Source: an uncultured Gammaproteobacteria bacterium
GTDB taxonomy: Bacteria; Pseudomonadota; Gammaproteobacteria; Pseudomonadales; Ketobacteraceae
Reading direction: 5' to 3'
Assembly (NCBI GenBank): GCA_913063125.1
Contig: CAJXZM010000038.1
Span: 1 to 42,150, forward strand
Length of the DNA stretch: 42,150 bases
Shown in pieces: positions 34,400-42,150 of this stretch. Numbering within the stretch: the first letter of the stretch is position 1; every line of letters begins with the position of its first letter. The notes below the pieces were generated by a model. The model did not search any database, was not told the DNA's origin, and saw nothing but the letters and a program-made list of their open reading frames with translations. The position numbers were made by a program, and so were the translations under genes.

Positions 34400-36574
34400 T
34401 TAGTCCCAGATTCCAAAAATCGATTTAAATCCACCTTCAAATAAGCTCTTCCTTTCCTCAAGTTCCAAAGGTACACGAACATCATCACTTGTGGTTGGAA
34501 GCGCTCCCGGTTCAATTGCTGGAGATGTTGTAGGTTCAGCAGGGACGTCGCTTTCGGTGTTGATTGATGTAGCGCCTTCTAGGCTTCCTTCTTTTGATGG
34601 TGTTTGGTCGCCTGATTGGAAGTTACGCTCTTGTTCTTGTATATAGGCAATATCTTGAAGTCGAGCGATAGAGAATAATGTGTTCGCTTGAAGGTTTTTT
34701 ACATGCCGTTGATGTTGAGTAATGATATTTATTGCAATTGATTTTAGGTAAGAGCGATGATGAAGGATAGCTCTGAGCGATTTTTCTTGTAGCTGGTTGA
34801 GGCGTTTGTCCAGTTTGGCAATGCGTGTTTTAAATTCACCGTAGTGCTCAAGGTGTGTTCCGCGTGCAGCGATAACACGTTGGATGCGCTGCTCTAACAA
34901 TTCAAGCTGCCCTTCAATAAACACCTTGTCTTTGGTTCTTTCCCAGCGGCGTTCGATGGCTGTTTCATTAAGATCCCACATCAGCACGCCTCTTATTACG
35001 CGAAAACGGTCTCGTTCAGCATCATAATCTGGAACGTTGGGAAGTTTTGCTAAATTGACTTCTAATGAATCTAGTCGTTCAAGTAAGTTGGCCTGATTGT
35101 CGGTAGCCGTAATGGTTAGATCATTTTTGGCAATGGCGGTATTCAGGCGTTGGGTGAAATCAACGAGTTTTTCGGTTCCTTCGAGTAGAAGTTTTCGAGC
35201 CTCTTTTACCTCCTTCTCCGCTTTGGGGGATAATGTATTAAGGCGATCAATATTACTTTTAATCATTTCATCAAATACAGGTAACTCTCTCTGCCAACGG
35301 TTAAGCAGTTGTTTTAGTCGCTGGAGTTCACGGTAATTGCGAAAGCTCTCTTGGAATTCATGGCTCGCGTAAAATTGATACAGGTAATTTGAGAGCTTAG
35401 TTTGGGGTAAGTTGAATCTGCTAACTTCATCCAGCGGGTCGAATGAGAAGGAGACTGGTGGCGTTAAACTGTTGATCCAATCAGATTCACTGATAACTAG
35501 CTGTAAGTCATTGAGACGCTCAAATTCATCATGATAATGCTCGTTAGCAGCACGGTAGCCATTTAGCGCATCTTGAAGGGCTCCAGCTTTTTCATAAATC
35601 AATGGTAAATTCAGTAAAACCTCTTGTACTGCAGGATCTGATGGGTTTCTTGAACTGAGTTCCTGCCACGGAGCAAGAGCTCCCACAGGGTCGTCATCTC
35701 GTAAAAAGCCCCACCCTAAGCCGAGTAATGCGGTGTTAGCCGATGGCCCATCCAATTGTATTGATTCAAAGGATTTGCGAGCTTTTGCCCAGTCTTCACT
35801 TTTTAGATGGTTACTACCAAGGGCGAGCGCCGCTCTATCCTTAAGTGCCGCTGTTAAGTTGTTTTTCCCGCGCGCACGTGCTCTAAGTACTTCGTGGTAT
35901 AATTCTTTGGCTTTTTCAGGGTTGTCTAGCGCGTTATGTGCAGATGCCAGATTAAATTTGGCAAATTGTGAGAAGCCTTTCTTATTCCTGATTTTGTTGA
36001 GGTGTACTAGTGCGTCCTTTAGGTCGCCTTGCGCAATGAAGCTCTGGGCAAGTAGAAGTCTAATATCATTTTTAAGCGAGGAGTGGGGTTCCTTGATATG
36101 GGACTGAAGGATGTTAATCGTTTTATTATAGCTGCCCCGTTTATAATAAACCTCACTTAAATGGTACCAAACCTTGTTCCGCACGGACTTGGCGGTGGCA
36201 GATTTAAGTAGGCTACTAAAAATAGTTTCTGCTTCATCTAGCATGCCGTAATTGACATAGAGGGAACCGAGTAGTACCTGTGTTTGAGCTTTATGGTGTT
36301 TAATAAGCCCCTTTTTCTCGGCAATCATGGCTTTCGATATGGCGGTGAAATATTTTTCCTGGTAGTAGTCAAAGAGAAATTCGCCGTAAGCGAGGTCCTT
36401 CACAGGGTGAGGGTTGTCTAGGCGAACAGAATCTTTTTCTGCTTTCGCCGATGCAATAGAAGAAGCGACCATAAGTGATAGCAGGACGAGCAAGGTTGCT
36501 CGAAATGGTTGCTTGTGCAACCTTCTAAAAAATAGTGATAGGGCTGCTGTTTTTTTGTGACACACTAGAAACAT
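34400..36574 (-). CDS. Large exported TPR protein, last gene of the envelope motor cluster
   Basis: A 724-residue protein. Starting at the ATG at 36574 its first base is shared with the stop of the preceding gene (TAATG); an in-frame GTG at 36583 lies inside that gene. A signal peptide or anchor ends near ASSIASA (about residue 45). Tetratricopeptide repeats fill about 60-330 (KHHKAQTQVLLGSLYVNYGM, LDEAETIFSSLL, NPEKAKELYHEVL). A helical, coiled-coil-rich part (about 430-650) and a low-complexity C-terminus (EPTTSPAIEPGALP) follow. It resembles large periplasmic TPR proteins in Agl-Glt-like clusters; a scaffold role is inference. Confidence 0.8.
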   Translation of the reverse strand: MFLVCHKKTAALSLFFRRLHKQPFRATLLVLLSLMVASSIASAKAEKDSVRLDNPHPVKDLAYGEFLFDYYQEKYFTAISKAMIAEKKGLIKHHKAQTQVLLGSLYVNYGMLDEAETIFSSLLKSATAKSVRNKVWYHLSEVYYKRGSYNKTINILQSHIKEPHSSLKNDIRLLLAQSFIAQGDLKDALVHLNKIRNKKGFSQFAKFNLASAHNALDNPEKAKELYHEVLRARARGKNNLTAALKDRAALALGSNHLKSEDWAKARKSFESIQLDGPSANTALLGLGWGFLRDDDPVGALAPWQELSSRNPSDPAVQEVLLNLPLIYEKAGALQDALNGYRAANEHYHDEFERLNDLQLVISESDWINSLTPPVSFSFDPLDEVSRFNLPQTKLSNYLYQFYASHEFQESFRNYRELQRLKQLLNRWQRELPVFDEMIKSNIDRLNTLSPKAEKEVKEARKLLLEGTEKLVDFTQRLNTAIAKNDLTITATDNQANLLERLDSLEVNLAKLPNVPDYDAERDRFRVIRGVLMWDLNETAIERRWERTKDKVFIEGQLELLEQRIQRVIAARGTHLEHYGEFKTRIAKLDKRLNQLQEKSLRAILHHRSYLKSIAINIITQHQRHVKNLQANTLFSIARLQDIAYIQEQERNFQSGDQTPSKEGSLEGATSINTESDVPAEPTTSPAIEPGALPTTSDDVRVPLELEERKSLFEGGFKSIFGIWD

Positions 36575-37539
36575 TAATCCCACTCTTTAAGCTGAAAGAG
36601 CGGTTGTTGGCGCAGAGTGTCACCTTGGATTTTCAGTTCAACATACTTGGTGCCAGATTTTTTGGTAAAATCAATGCTAACCGCTCGACGAAAGTCTCTT
36701 TTTTCCGGACCTTGACCTGTGATAACGGCTACCAGTTCGTGCTCGCCGGTGGATAGGTTGCCTGTATATAATCGCTGAACGGCTCCACGTTTCAGTGCTT
36801 GAAGTTCGCGTTTGGTATAAAGGTGGTTGCTAATTGGACGATCATTGATCTTTAATGTGATGCCATCTAACGAAAAGTAATGGTCAGCATCGATAGAGAC
36901 AAATACATTCACTTGTGTGCCGCTAGGGAATAAAAGGTCTTCTTCTAAAATGAAAAGGTCTCTGTTTACTGTGAGAACTTCTTGTTTCAAACTCTGCATT
37001 TCGGATTCTAGACTTTTTCTTGTTGGGGGTTCTATATCACCTTCTTCTGTTTTGATTCGTGTTATTTCTTCTTCATCCGAAGTGCCGTATAGAATTTCGT
37101 CCAGATTAACAAATTCCGAATCGCTATCATTGGTCTCTTCAGTTATTTCGGTGGTGGGTTCTGCAGTCTCATCTTCTGCCATGATCTCTTCAACACTGAG
37201 GTACTCCAGGTCCTCATCATCTGCATTGCTTTCGATTATGATATCTTCAACGCCATCAGCCTCATCCTCTTCGGTGGCATCGCTGATTTTAAGCTCTTCA
37301 ATCGTGTCGCCTTCAGCACTTGTTGTTGACGAGGTGACGGCTTCTACAGGCGTTGAAGCGACTATGGCTGGAACTGGGGGCGTCGTATCGGTTGCGGGGA
37401 ATATAGTGGTGTCTGGTTCCACAACGCTTTGTGCTATCTCATTGGCAGCCCAGCTACCAACGGCAAGAAATAGAAAACCAAACAACCATGCTCTTGGGTG
37501 GCGGTATTTCTTTGTTGTATTTTTGGAAAGCTGACTCAT
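36574..37539 (-). CDS. Single-pass envelope protein with long acidic linker (motor cluster)
   Basis: A 321-residue protein of unrecognised family. One N-terminal membrane segment (about 14-32, WLFGFLFLAVGSWAA), then a Thr/Pro region and a very acidic low-complexity linker (about 75-170, rich in Asp/Glu), a short coiled coil (SLESEMQSLKQEVLTVNRDL, about 178-197), and a C-terminal beta-rich domain (about 205-310) with VNVFVSIDADHYFSLDGI and LSTGEHELVAVITGQG. Most of it should be periplasmic. The layout suits a tethered protein spanning the periplasm. It is co-transcribed with the TPR gene, sharing a base of stop and start. Confidence 0.78.
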   Translation of the reverse strand: MSQLSKNTTKKYRHPRAWLFGFLFLAVGSWAANEIAQSVVEPDTTIFPATDTTPPVPAIVASTPVEAVTSSTTSAEGDTIEELKISDATEEDEADGVEDIIIESNADDEDLEYLSVEEIMAEDETAEPTTEITEETNDSDSEFVNLDEILYGTSDEEEITRIKTEEGDIEPPTRKSLESEMQSLKQEVLTVNRDLFILEEDLLFPSGTQVNVFVSIDADHYFSLDGITLKINDRPISNHLYTKRELQALKRGAVQRLYTGNLSTGEHELVAVITGQGPEKRDFRRAVSIDFTKKSGTKYVELKIQGDTLRQQPLFQLKEWD

Positions 37540-37585
37540 AGTTAAACCTTATTAAGTACCACTGTATTAAGCACCACGGATATCA

Positions 37586-38158
37586 TCATTCGGTGGCAAT
37601 ACGTAATAATTCATTCTTATAGCGTTTTTCGTCGTTGGCCGAGAAGTCGACATGTACAAAACGCATGATGCCATCTCGGTCGATAATTACAGTGGTTGGT
37701 AATTCATCGACGAGATATTGTTCTGATATATCTTGCTGCTGATCTAGAAGGATAGTGGCATTTAGCCTCATTTTTCTTGCAGCTTTAAGGGTCTTTTTTT
37801 GCTTTTCATCAAGAGACACGACCCACAGCTCCATGCCTTTATTTGCATGTTCTTTGACTAGCGTGTCGAGCAGTTTTAGGTGCGGCTGGCAAGAGCCACA
37901 CCAGCTTGCCCAGAAGCTTAATACTATAACTTTACCTCGTTGTTCCGATAACTTCTGGTTTGGTCCACTAAGGGACTTTAAGGTGAAATTAGTCGCTTTA
38001 TCACCAATGTGTAGCGACCCAGCGTGTGCCGAGGAGGTAAGCGCTACCGCTAGGAGAGTGACGACCAGCAAAGAATACAGGGTTTCCAGTAAAGAGGGGG
38101 TACCTCTTTTGTTAGCCCCTTTCATCTTCTTTGCTGATTGTATGTTCAGTCGCAACAT
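37586..38158 (-). CDS. TlpA-like periplasmic thioredoxin (motor cluster)
   Basis: A 190-residue thiol-disulfide oxidoreductase. An N-terminal signal or anchor ends near SSAHAG; ATNFTLKSLSG and VLSFWASWCGSCQPHLK follow, with the redox CGSC pair, and ELPTTVIIDRDG supplies the cis-Pro loop. The ATG at 38158 has GAGG six bases upstream and lies 10 bases after the AgmX-like stop. In this context it may reduce or isomerise disulfides in cluster proteins, although few Cys residues are evident in the neighbours. The substrate is unknown. Confidence 0.9.
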   Translation of the reverse strand: MLRLNIQSAKKMKGANKRGTPSLLETLYSLLVVTLLAVALTSSAHAGSLHIGDKATNFTLKSLSGPNQKLSEQRGKVIVLSFWASWCGSCQPHLKLLDTLVKEHANKGMELWVVSLDEKQKKTLKAARKMRLNATILLDQQQDISEQYLVDELPTTVIIDRDGIMRFVHVDFSANDEKRYKNELLRIATE

Positions 38159-38168
38159 GAATGCCTCA

Positions 38169-39089
38169 TTAAGACGGTATAAAGTCTATAGGGTAGGTGT
38201 CATCCCAGACTTCAACATCGGCAGCACCAAAGTTGATACGTTTTACTTTTAGTACAATCTTACGCTCAAGACTTGGTTCTTCCAACTCGCTTGAGACGAC
38301 TTCACAGGTTGTTACTTTTCCTGATGGGTCGATGACGAGATGAAGTACCAATGTACCTTCAAGGCCAGGGTCGCTCCTTAATGCTCGGCGATAAAGTGAG
38401 TAGATACCACCTTTGTAGCGATCAAAAATCAACTGGATATCTTCAGTGGTTCGTCGAGACTTGCCATCTTTGGAGCGTCGCTTTTGCTTGGCTATCGCTG
38501 GATCTTCAATGTCGCTGCTGACTTCTGTTGCAGAAACCCCGGCTAATGAACCTGCACCACCGCCACCACTGCTGGCTTTGGATACCGCAACACCGCCGCT
38601 ACCGGAACCGGCCATACGAGTAAGCAAGGAGCGTTCGGTTTTGGTTTCTTGCTTGCCAAGTGTTTCCTTCTTCTGCGTAGTTTTAAGCTGCTTCAGTTCC
38701 TCTTGATCCCGTAAATCAAATAGGTCGTCAAAAACGGCAATAGCCGCCTTAGCTTTTTCTTTGGCAGTTTTCTTTTTGGGTTTCTCTTTTTTCTTCTCTT
38801 CTTCTTTTTTCTTTTCTTTAGGTTTTTCTTCCTCTTTTTTCTCCTCTTCTTTAGGCGGAGGGGGTGGAGGAGGTGGCGGTGGTTTGCGTTTCACAAACTT
38901 CGCTAACCGAGGTGGTATTGTTTCCGCTTGATCTCGTTTCTTTTCAGGAACGGGAATGTTGGGCATAACGATACTGAAGACAAAGAAAAACACCATGACT
39001 GCCGAGATGATTTTTCGAAATCGTCGTTCATCTTCTGCTCCTCTATCCCAGGGCAGGTCGGCGGATGAGTAAAATCGTGGCTCTGTCAT
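38169..39089 (-). CDS. TonB-like AgmX/PglI C-terminal domain protein (motor cluster)
   Basis: A 306-residue energy-transducing-type protein. It has a cytoplasmic N-terminus, one membrane helix (about 27-45), a Pro run (ten consecutive Pro near 73-82), an alternating Lys/Glu stretch (about 83-125), a Gly/Ser-rich linker (about 170-195), and a C-terminal AgmX/PglI domain (about 215-306): DIQLIFDRYKGGIYSLYRRA, GTLVLHLVIDPSGKVTTCEV and VKRINFGAADVEVW. The layout mirrors TonB/TolA, which couple ExbBD/TolQR motors to the outer membrane. The first four bases of the gene (ATGA) overlap the preceding TolR-like gene. Confidence 0.88.
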   Translation of the reverse strand: MTEPRFYSSADLPWDRGAEDERRFRKIISAVMVFFFVFSIVMPNIPVPEKKRDQAETIPPRLAKFVKRKPPPPPPPPPPKEEEKKEEEKPKEKKKEEEKKKEKPKKKTAKEKAKAAIAVFDDLFDLRDQEELKQLKTTQKKETLGKQETKTERSLLTRMAGSGSGGVAVSKASSGGGGAGSLAGVSATEVSSDIEDPAIAKQKRRSKDGKSRRTTEDIQLIFDRYKGGIYSLYRRALRSDPGLEGTLVLHLVIDPSGKVTTCEVVSSELEEPSLERKIVLKVKRINFGAADVEVWDDTYPIDFIPS

Positions 39090-39592
39090 GTCGCTTTATC
39101 CTCCGGGCGCTTTAACACCGCTAAGGATATTTTAGAGAACTCCGCAGAACTACAGGTCATCATTATTTTGCGTAATAACTTATAAGGGATGGACTTATCA
39201 CCCATTATGGTTACTTCACGCTCAGCGATGCCGAGTTCATTGACAGCAGCAGGGCTCTTCGTTGCTTGATACAAAAGCTCTTTTTGCAGTGCCGGGATGC
39301 TGTCTCCAGCAGAGCGCATGGCGGCTTGTGAATCAATGATGGCTCGCCCATTAACGATAATGGTGTTTTTGCTTACCATGATGGTTAAGGTTTCTGAGGG
39401 CAGTTTTTCTGCGATTGATGTCGGTAACTCAATGACCTTGGCATTGGGTGGTTGTGCGGTTGTTGAAGAATTCACCAACAAAAAGAACACGAGGATGGTG
39501 AATATATCCATCAGTGATACAAGATTTATACCGACGACTTTTTGTCGTCTTTGTCGACGATCCATTCTTATTGCGCGGGTTGATTTTTTCAT
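39086..39592 (-). CDS. TolR/ExbD-type proton-channel subunit 2 (Asp present)
   Basis: A 168-residue biopolymer-transport protein with a basic cytoplasmic N-terminus, one membrane helix, and a periplasmic domain. INLVSLMDIFTILVFFLLVNSS contains D29 at the position of the ion-carrying Asp of TolR/ExbD. The periplasmic part has ITIMGDKSIPYKLLRKIMMTC, like the ExbD fold. It overlaps both neighbours by four bases (ATGA), so translation is coupled along the operon. In the Agl motor two TolR-like subunits also accompany one TolQ-like channel. Confidence 0.92.
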   Translation of the reverse strand: MKKSTRAIRMDRRQRRQKVVGINLVSLMDIFTILVFFLLVNSSTTAQPPNAKVIELPTSIAEKLPSETLTIMVSKNTIIVNGRAIIDSQAAMRSAGDSIPALQKELLYQATKSPAAVNELGIAEREVTIMGDKSIPYKLLRKIMMTCSSAEFSKISLAVLKRPEDKAT

Positions 39593-40107
39593 GCCTGACC
39601 CCCTTTTGAAGCAGAGTCAGGTGGTGCATCACCGATAGAAATATCGGGGAAAAGTTCAGTTTTTATACTCGTACCATTAACGAGCTGGTCTGCAAAACGA
39701 ACCCTATCCATGGTCTGTACCAATACATCGTAAGGCGTGCTGGCTTCTAATAGCAAGGTCACTTCTGTGATCGCGGGAAAACGACTTTTAACGGCTTTTA
39801 AGGTACTTAGCATGCTGGCATAGTCATATGCCCCGTTAATACTACGAACGATTTTTAGCGGTCCGGTCTGACGATCGACTATTTCCAGTCGATCCGTATA
39901 AATTAAAATCTCAAGCACTAAGGGTTTCTTCTTGGCTTCATCTTGTTGTGCTTGACTGCCGGCGGGCAAGTTAAGTTCTAAGACGGTGAGCTGGGAAAAA
40001 ACCGCTGTAATCAGAAGGAACGGAACCAATACCACCATTAAGTTCATAAAGGCAGTGATATTGATTTCAGCGTCCTCTCCACGACTACGTCGCGAATGTC
40101 CTCTCAT
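39589..40107 (-). CDS. TolR/ExbD-type subunit 1 (Asn in place of the channel Asp)
   Basis: A 172-residue TolR/ExbD-family protein: basic N-terminus MRGHSRRSRGEDAE, one membrane helix, periplasmic domain (VLEILIYTDRLEIVD; TEVTLLLEASTPYDVLVQTMD). In the helix, INITAFMNLMVVLVPFLL has N22 where TolR, ExbD and the paralogue encoded next (D29) have the protonatable Asp. So it may be a structural partner in a heteromeric stator. Gap to the TolQ-like gene is 34 bases; overlap with the next gene is four. Confidence 0.9.
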   Translation of the reverse strand: MRGHSRRSRGEDAEINITAFMNLMVVLVPFLLITAVFSQLTVLELNLPAGSQAQQDEAKKKPLVLEILIYTDRLEIVDRQTGPLKIVRSINGAYDYASMLSTLKAVKSRFPAITEVTLLLEASTPYDVLVQTMDRVRFADQLVNGTSIKTELFPDISIGDAPPDSASKGGQA

Positions 40108-40141
40108 AATGGTTCCTACTTACGTGTTCAGCCAGGTGAGC

Positions 40142-40852
40142 TTAAGAATCGTTTTTGTTTTTTTGTGCTTTTGCATGTTGAACTTGGCGGAATACGTTGA
40201 GGAATTTCACCGATGCCATTTCCATGCTATCAACCAATTGGTTGGTTTTTGATTGCAAGTAAGCAAAGGTCAGTAAAAGAGGGATTGCAGCCATTAGGCC
40301 AAATGCAGTGGTGTTCATTGCTACCGAGATACTAGCTGATAACAAATCGGCTTTTTGGGCCGGGTCAGCGCTGGCTACTGCGGTAAATGCATTGATCAGA
40401 CCCATGATGGTTCCTAGTAGCCCAAGTAATGTTGCGATATTGGCAAATGTAGCAATGTAATGTGTTCGGCGCTCAAGACCAGGGATAGTCTCTAGAAGAC
40501 CTTCTTCCATCGCCATCTCTATTTCGTCAGTACGTGCTGCATAGGCGCTTCGAGATAAACCGTAACTAAGGATCTTGGCGATAGCGCTAGAGGATTTTTT
40601 TGCCTCTTCCATAGCGGCTTTAAACTTCCCTTGAGATAAAAGAGGGAATAGCTTCTTCCAAACGGCTTGGTTGCGGGTTTGTACGAGATTAAGATAGATG
40701 AAACGCTCTAAAGAGATCGCTATGCCGACCAAAAAAACGAAGAAAATGATGTACATAAAGGGACCACCTTCGGCAAAAAAACTGACTACTGTGGTCACAA
40801 AACTTGTACTGCTTTCACCGGCGGTGATGGCCGTTTCAGTCGCTGCTGGCAT
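40142..40852 (-). CDS. TolQ/ExbB/MotA-type proton-channel protein (motor cluster)
   Basis: A 236-residue inner-membrane protein with three membrane helices: about 33-53 (FMYIIFFVFLVGIAISLERFIYL), about 132-155 (IATFANIATLLGLLGTIMGLI) and about 170-198 (MNTTAFGLMAAIPLLLTFAYL). GLLGTIMGLINAF and the TTAFGLMAAIP block are the conserved TolQ/ExbB channel segments with their Thr residues. It should form the pentameric stator with the two TolR-like proteins and use the proton gradient to drive movement in the TonB-like protein. Confidence 0.93.
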   Translation of the reverse strand: MPAATETAITAGESSTSFVTTVVSFFAEGGPFMYIIFFVFLVGIAISLERFIYLNLVQTRNQAVWKKLFPLLSQGKFKAAMEEAKKSSSAIAKILSYGLSRSAYAARTDEIEMAMEEGLLETIPGLERRTHYIATFANIATLLGLLGTIMGLINAFTAVASADPAQKADLLSASISVAMNTTAFGLMAAIPLLLTFAYLQSKTNQLVDSMEMASVKFLNVFRQVQHAKAQKNKNDS

Positions 40853-41014
40853 TACTTTCTCCTGAGTTTTCGTAATTTATACGGCAGGTTAAACCTGCTC
40901 TTACATTAATGATTGAAATAGTAGCGTAAAACCCAATATTGGTTTGGCACTGGTCGAACATTTGGCCAAAAAATATCAGGTTATAGCGGTGTTTGTTATT
41001 CTATAGATTGTAAG

Positions 41015-41320
41015 TTATAGGCCTGCAGGGCCCGTGTTACGAAGCAGATTAAAATATTCAATCTCTCTACGCAACACATCCTTGTCCAAGGTTTTTTGGC
41101 TGTTCTCTAACACGGAACGAGTTGGCTCGGGCTGTATCTTCCAAGGGTCTCCAAATTCATCATCTTGCCAAGGTACTACGTTAAGTACATTGGGGGCTTC
41201 TTTGGTTCCGATAATAGTGGTCCCTTCATCTAGCGCAAAAACGCTGGTTGGGAGTAAGAAGGTGGTTGCTACTATCATAAAGATTAGATTGCGATATGTG
41301 TTATTGCTATTTAGTTTCAT
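41015..41320 (-). CDS. Small exported protein of unknown function (motor cluster)
   Basis: A 101-residue protein with a signal peptide ending SVFA-L near residue 29. The mature ~72 residues contain NVLNVVPWQDDEFGDPWKIQ and end in a helical stretch (DKDVLRREIEYFNLLRNTGPAG). No known domain is recognised. Its ATG overlaps the TGA of the upstream TPR gene (ATGA), so it is coupled to it. The 162-bp gap before the TolQ-like gene holds no gene and might contain a second promoter. Confidence 0.75.
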   Translation of the reverse strand: MKLNSNNTYRNLIFMIVATTFLLPTSVFALDEGTTIIGTKEAPNVLNVVPWQDDEFGDPWKIQPEPTRSVLENSQKTLDKDVLRREIEYFNLLRNTGPAGL

Positions 41321-42150
41321 GATATGGCTTTTTTCATACGTTTAATGCGACGAGTGAGTTCTTTAATCCAGCCTTTTACTTTTTTATTAGGCTTCTCTTG
41401 TAATGCTTGATAGGCCTTGAATTCTTCTAACGCTAACTCAGGGTCATGTAAATAGAGATCTGCAAGTACCCCCAAATTATAATGAGCATTCGCATACGCC
41501 CCTTCAATACGGATTGCCGAAAGGTAGGCTTGTTTAGCTTGTTTGAAGTTGCCAAGATCGCGATTTATAGCCCCTAACTCACTGAGTAGATAGGGGTTCT
41601 GGTATTTCTTGAAAAGTGCATCTTGCAATATTTTTTTAGCTTCTTTGAGCTTGCCTTGCTTACGTAAAATGATGCCTTGGTTAACCACGGGCCCGGAAAG
41701 TAAGGGGTATTGGGCGGACAATGTTTTAAAAATTGATAATGCACCCATTAGGTTGCCTGATTTCATTTCGGCCAGTGCAACAATATATTCAGAACGGCCC
41801 GCCTTTGCTTGAGCTTCGTGCTCTGCGTTTTTGGCTCGGAGGGCCTTAGGCTTTGGTATAGGGGGCGGTTCGATAATAACGCTTGGGGTTGTTTTTTGTC
41901 CTGGGAGGGGGGCTGTTGGTGTGGTGGTTTTTTGCTCTGTTGGTGACGGTTGGTCGGGAGATTTTACGACTTCAGGCGTTAATGTTTCACTAGGTACAGG
42001 GTCGGTATCCGCGGGTTGTTCTGCAATCGGTGTTGTAGATGGTTCTTCAAGGGGCTCTTCAGAGGGAAGAAGAGGGCTTTCTTCTTTTACTTTGTTAGGA
42101 TCAATTGCAAGAATAGGCTGATCATCTTTTTTGTTTTTATCGAGGTATTC
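41317..42150 (-). CDS. Pro-rich linker plus TPR protein (motor cluster; 5' end outside window)
   Basis: The reading frame is open to the right edge, giving 277 residues with the N-terminus missing. The visible N-terminal ~120 residues are low complexity, rich in Pro, Thr and Glu (EEPLEEPSTTPIAEQP; VIIEPPPIPKPKALRAKN). TPR repeats follow (SEYIVALAEMKSGNLMGALS, LRKQGKLKEAKKILQDALF, INRDLGNFKQAKQAYLSAI, AHYNLGVLADLYLHDPELAL). The end is basic (RRIKRMKKAIS). A TPR protein heading a TolQ/TolR/AgmX cluster fits a GltE/AglT-like role, but orthology is not shown. Confidence 0.85.
   Translation of the reverse strand, partial: EYLDKNKKDDQPILAIDPNKVKEESPLLPSEEPLEEPSTTPIAEQPADTDPVPSETLTPEVVKSPDQPSPTEQKTTTPTAPLPGQKTTPSVIIEPPPIPKPKALRAKNAEHEAQAKAGRSEYIVALAEMKSGNLMGALSIFKTLSAQYPLLSGPVVNQGIILRKQGKLKEAKKILQDALFKKYQNPYLLSELGAINRDLGNFKQAKQAYLSAIRIEGAYANAHYNLGVLADLYLHDPELALEEFKAYQALQEKPNKKVKGWIKELTRRIKRMKKAIS

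Noticed and set aside
36917..37534. 205-codon Ser-rich plus-strand reading frame
   Set aside because: Antisense to the acidic linker protein: GAA/GAT codons read backwards yield Ser/Ile-rich sequence.
41831..42121. Gly/Val-rich plus-strand reading frame at the right end
   Set aside because: Antisense to the Pro/Thr-rich linker of the TPR protein, which continues in frame to the window edge.
1..42150. tRNA, rRNA, CRISPR array, transposase or integrase
   Set aside because: Looked for and not seen; the window is fully explained by ordinary coding genes and short regulatory gaps.

Overview
The window looks like chromosomal DNA of a marine gammaproteobacterium. It is moderately AT-leaning, rich in AraC-type regulators and c-di-GMP/two-component proteins, and carries a FadL porin, a Baeyer-Villiger-type monooxygenase and a carotenoid-isomerase/retinol-saturase-like flavoprotein. 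That mix fits a lipid- or hydrocarbon-using oceanospirillalean-type organism, but the placement is an inference; no rRNA, tRNA, integrase, transposase or CRISPR array was seen.

Layout. (1) 1-7043: lipid/redox genes (partial FAD oxidoreductase, YgjP-like metallopeptidase, AraC regulator divergent from a type I BVMO, ApbE flavin transferase, lipoprotein metallophosphoesterase). (2) 7163-17251: a metal (probably copper/silver) resistance island. A MerR-type promoter with a 20-bp spacer precedes a small Cys/His-rich exported protein and a CusC-CusB-CusA tripartite RND pump whose CusB carries a fused CusF-like domain; then come an exported cupredoxin, an ArsR-family repressor with a perfect dyad over its start codon, and a SoxC-like molybdoenzyme coupled to a SoxD-like cytochrome c. 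(3) 17324-22615: a decayed AraC gene end, a chemoreceptor, an intact AraC paralogue of that remnant, and a FadL-family porin. (4) 22768-33842: signalling and housekeeping genes (exported histidine phosphatase, hybrid histidine kinase with a frameshifted HPt, DUF4234-like membrane protein, doubtful lipoprotein ORF, DauA-like FAD oxidase, DUF2058 protein, REC-REC-GGDEF, PAS-PAS-GGDEF-EAL). (5) 33853-42150, all minus strand: dut, then a nine-gene envelope motor cluster.

The motor cluster (transcribed right to left from 42150) encodes a Pro-rich TPR protein, a small exported protein, a TolQ/ExbB/MotA-type channel, two TolR/ExbD-type proteins, an AgmX/PglI-type TonB-like protein, a TlpA-like thioredoxin, a single-pass protein with a long acidic linker, and a large TPR protein. 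Several start/stop overlaps argue for one operon. The gene set resembles the Agl-Glt gliding/envelope machinery of myxobacteria and its poorly characterised relatives in gammaproteobacteria. It is the best candidate here for an under-described system, especially because one of its two TolR-like subunits lacks the usual transmembrane aspartate.
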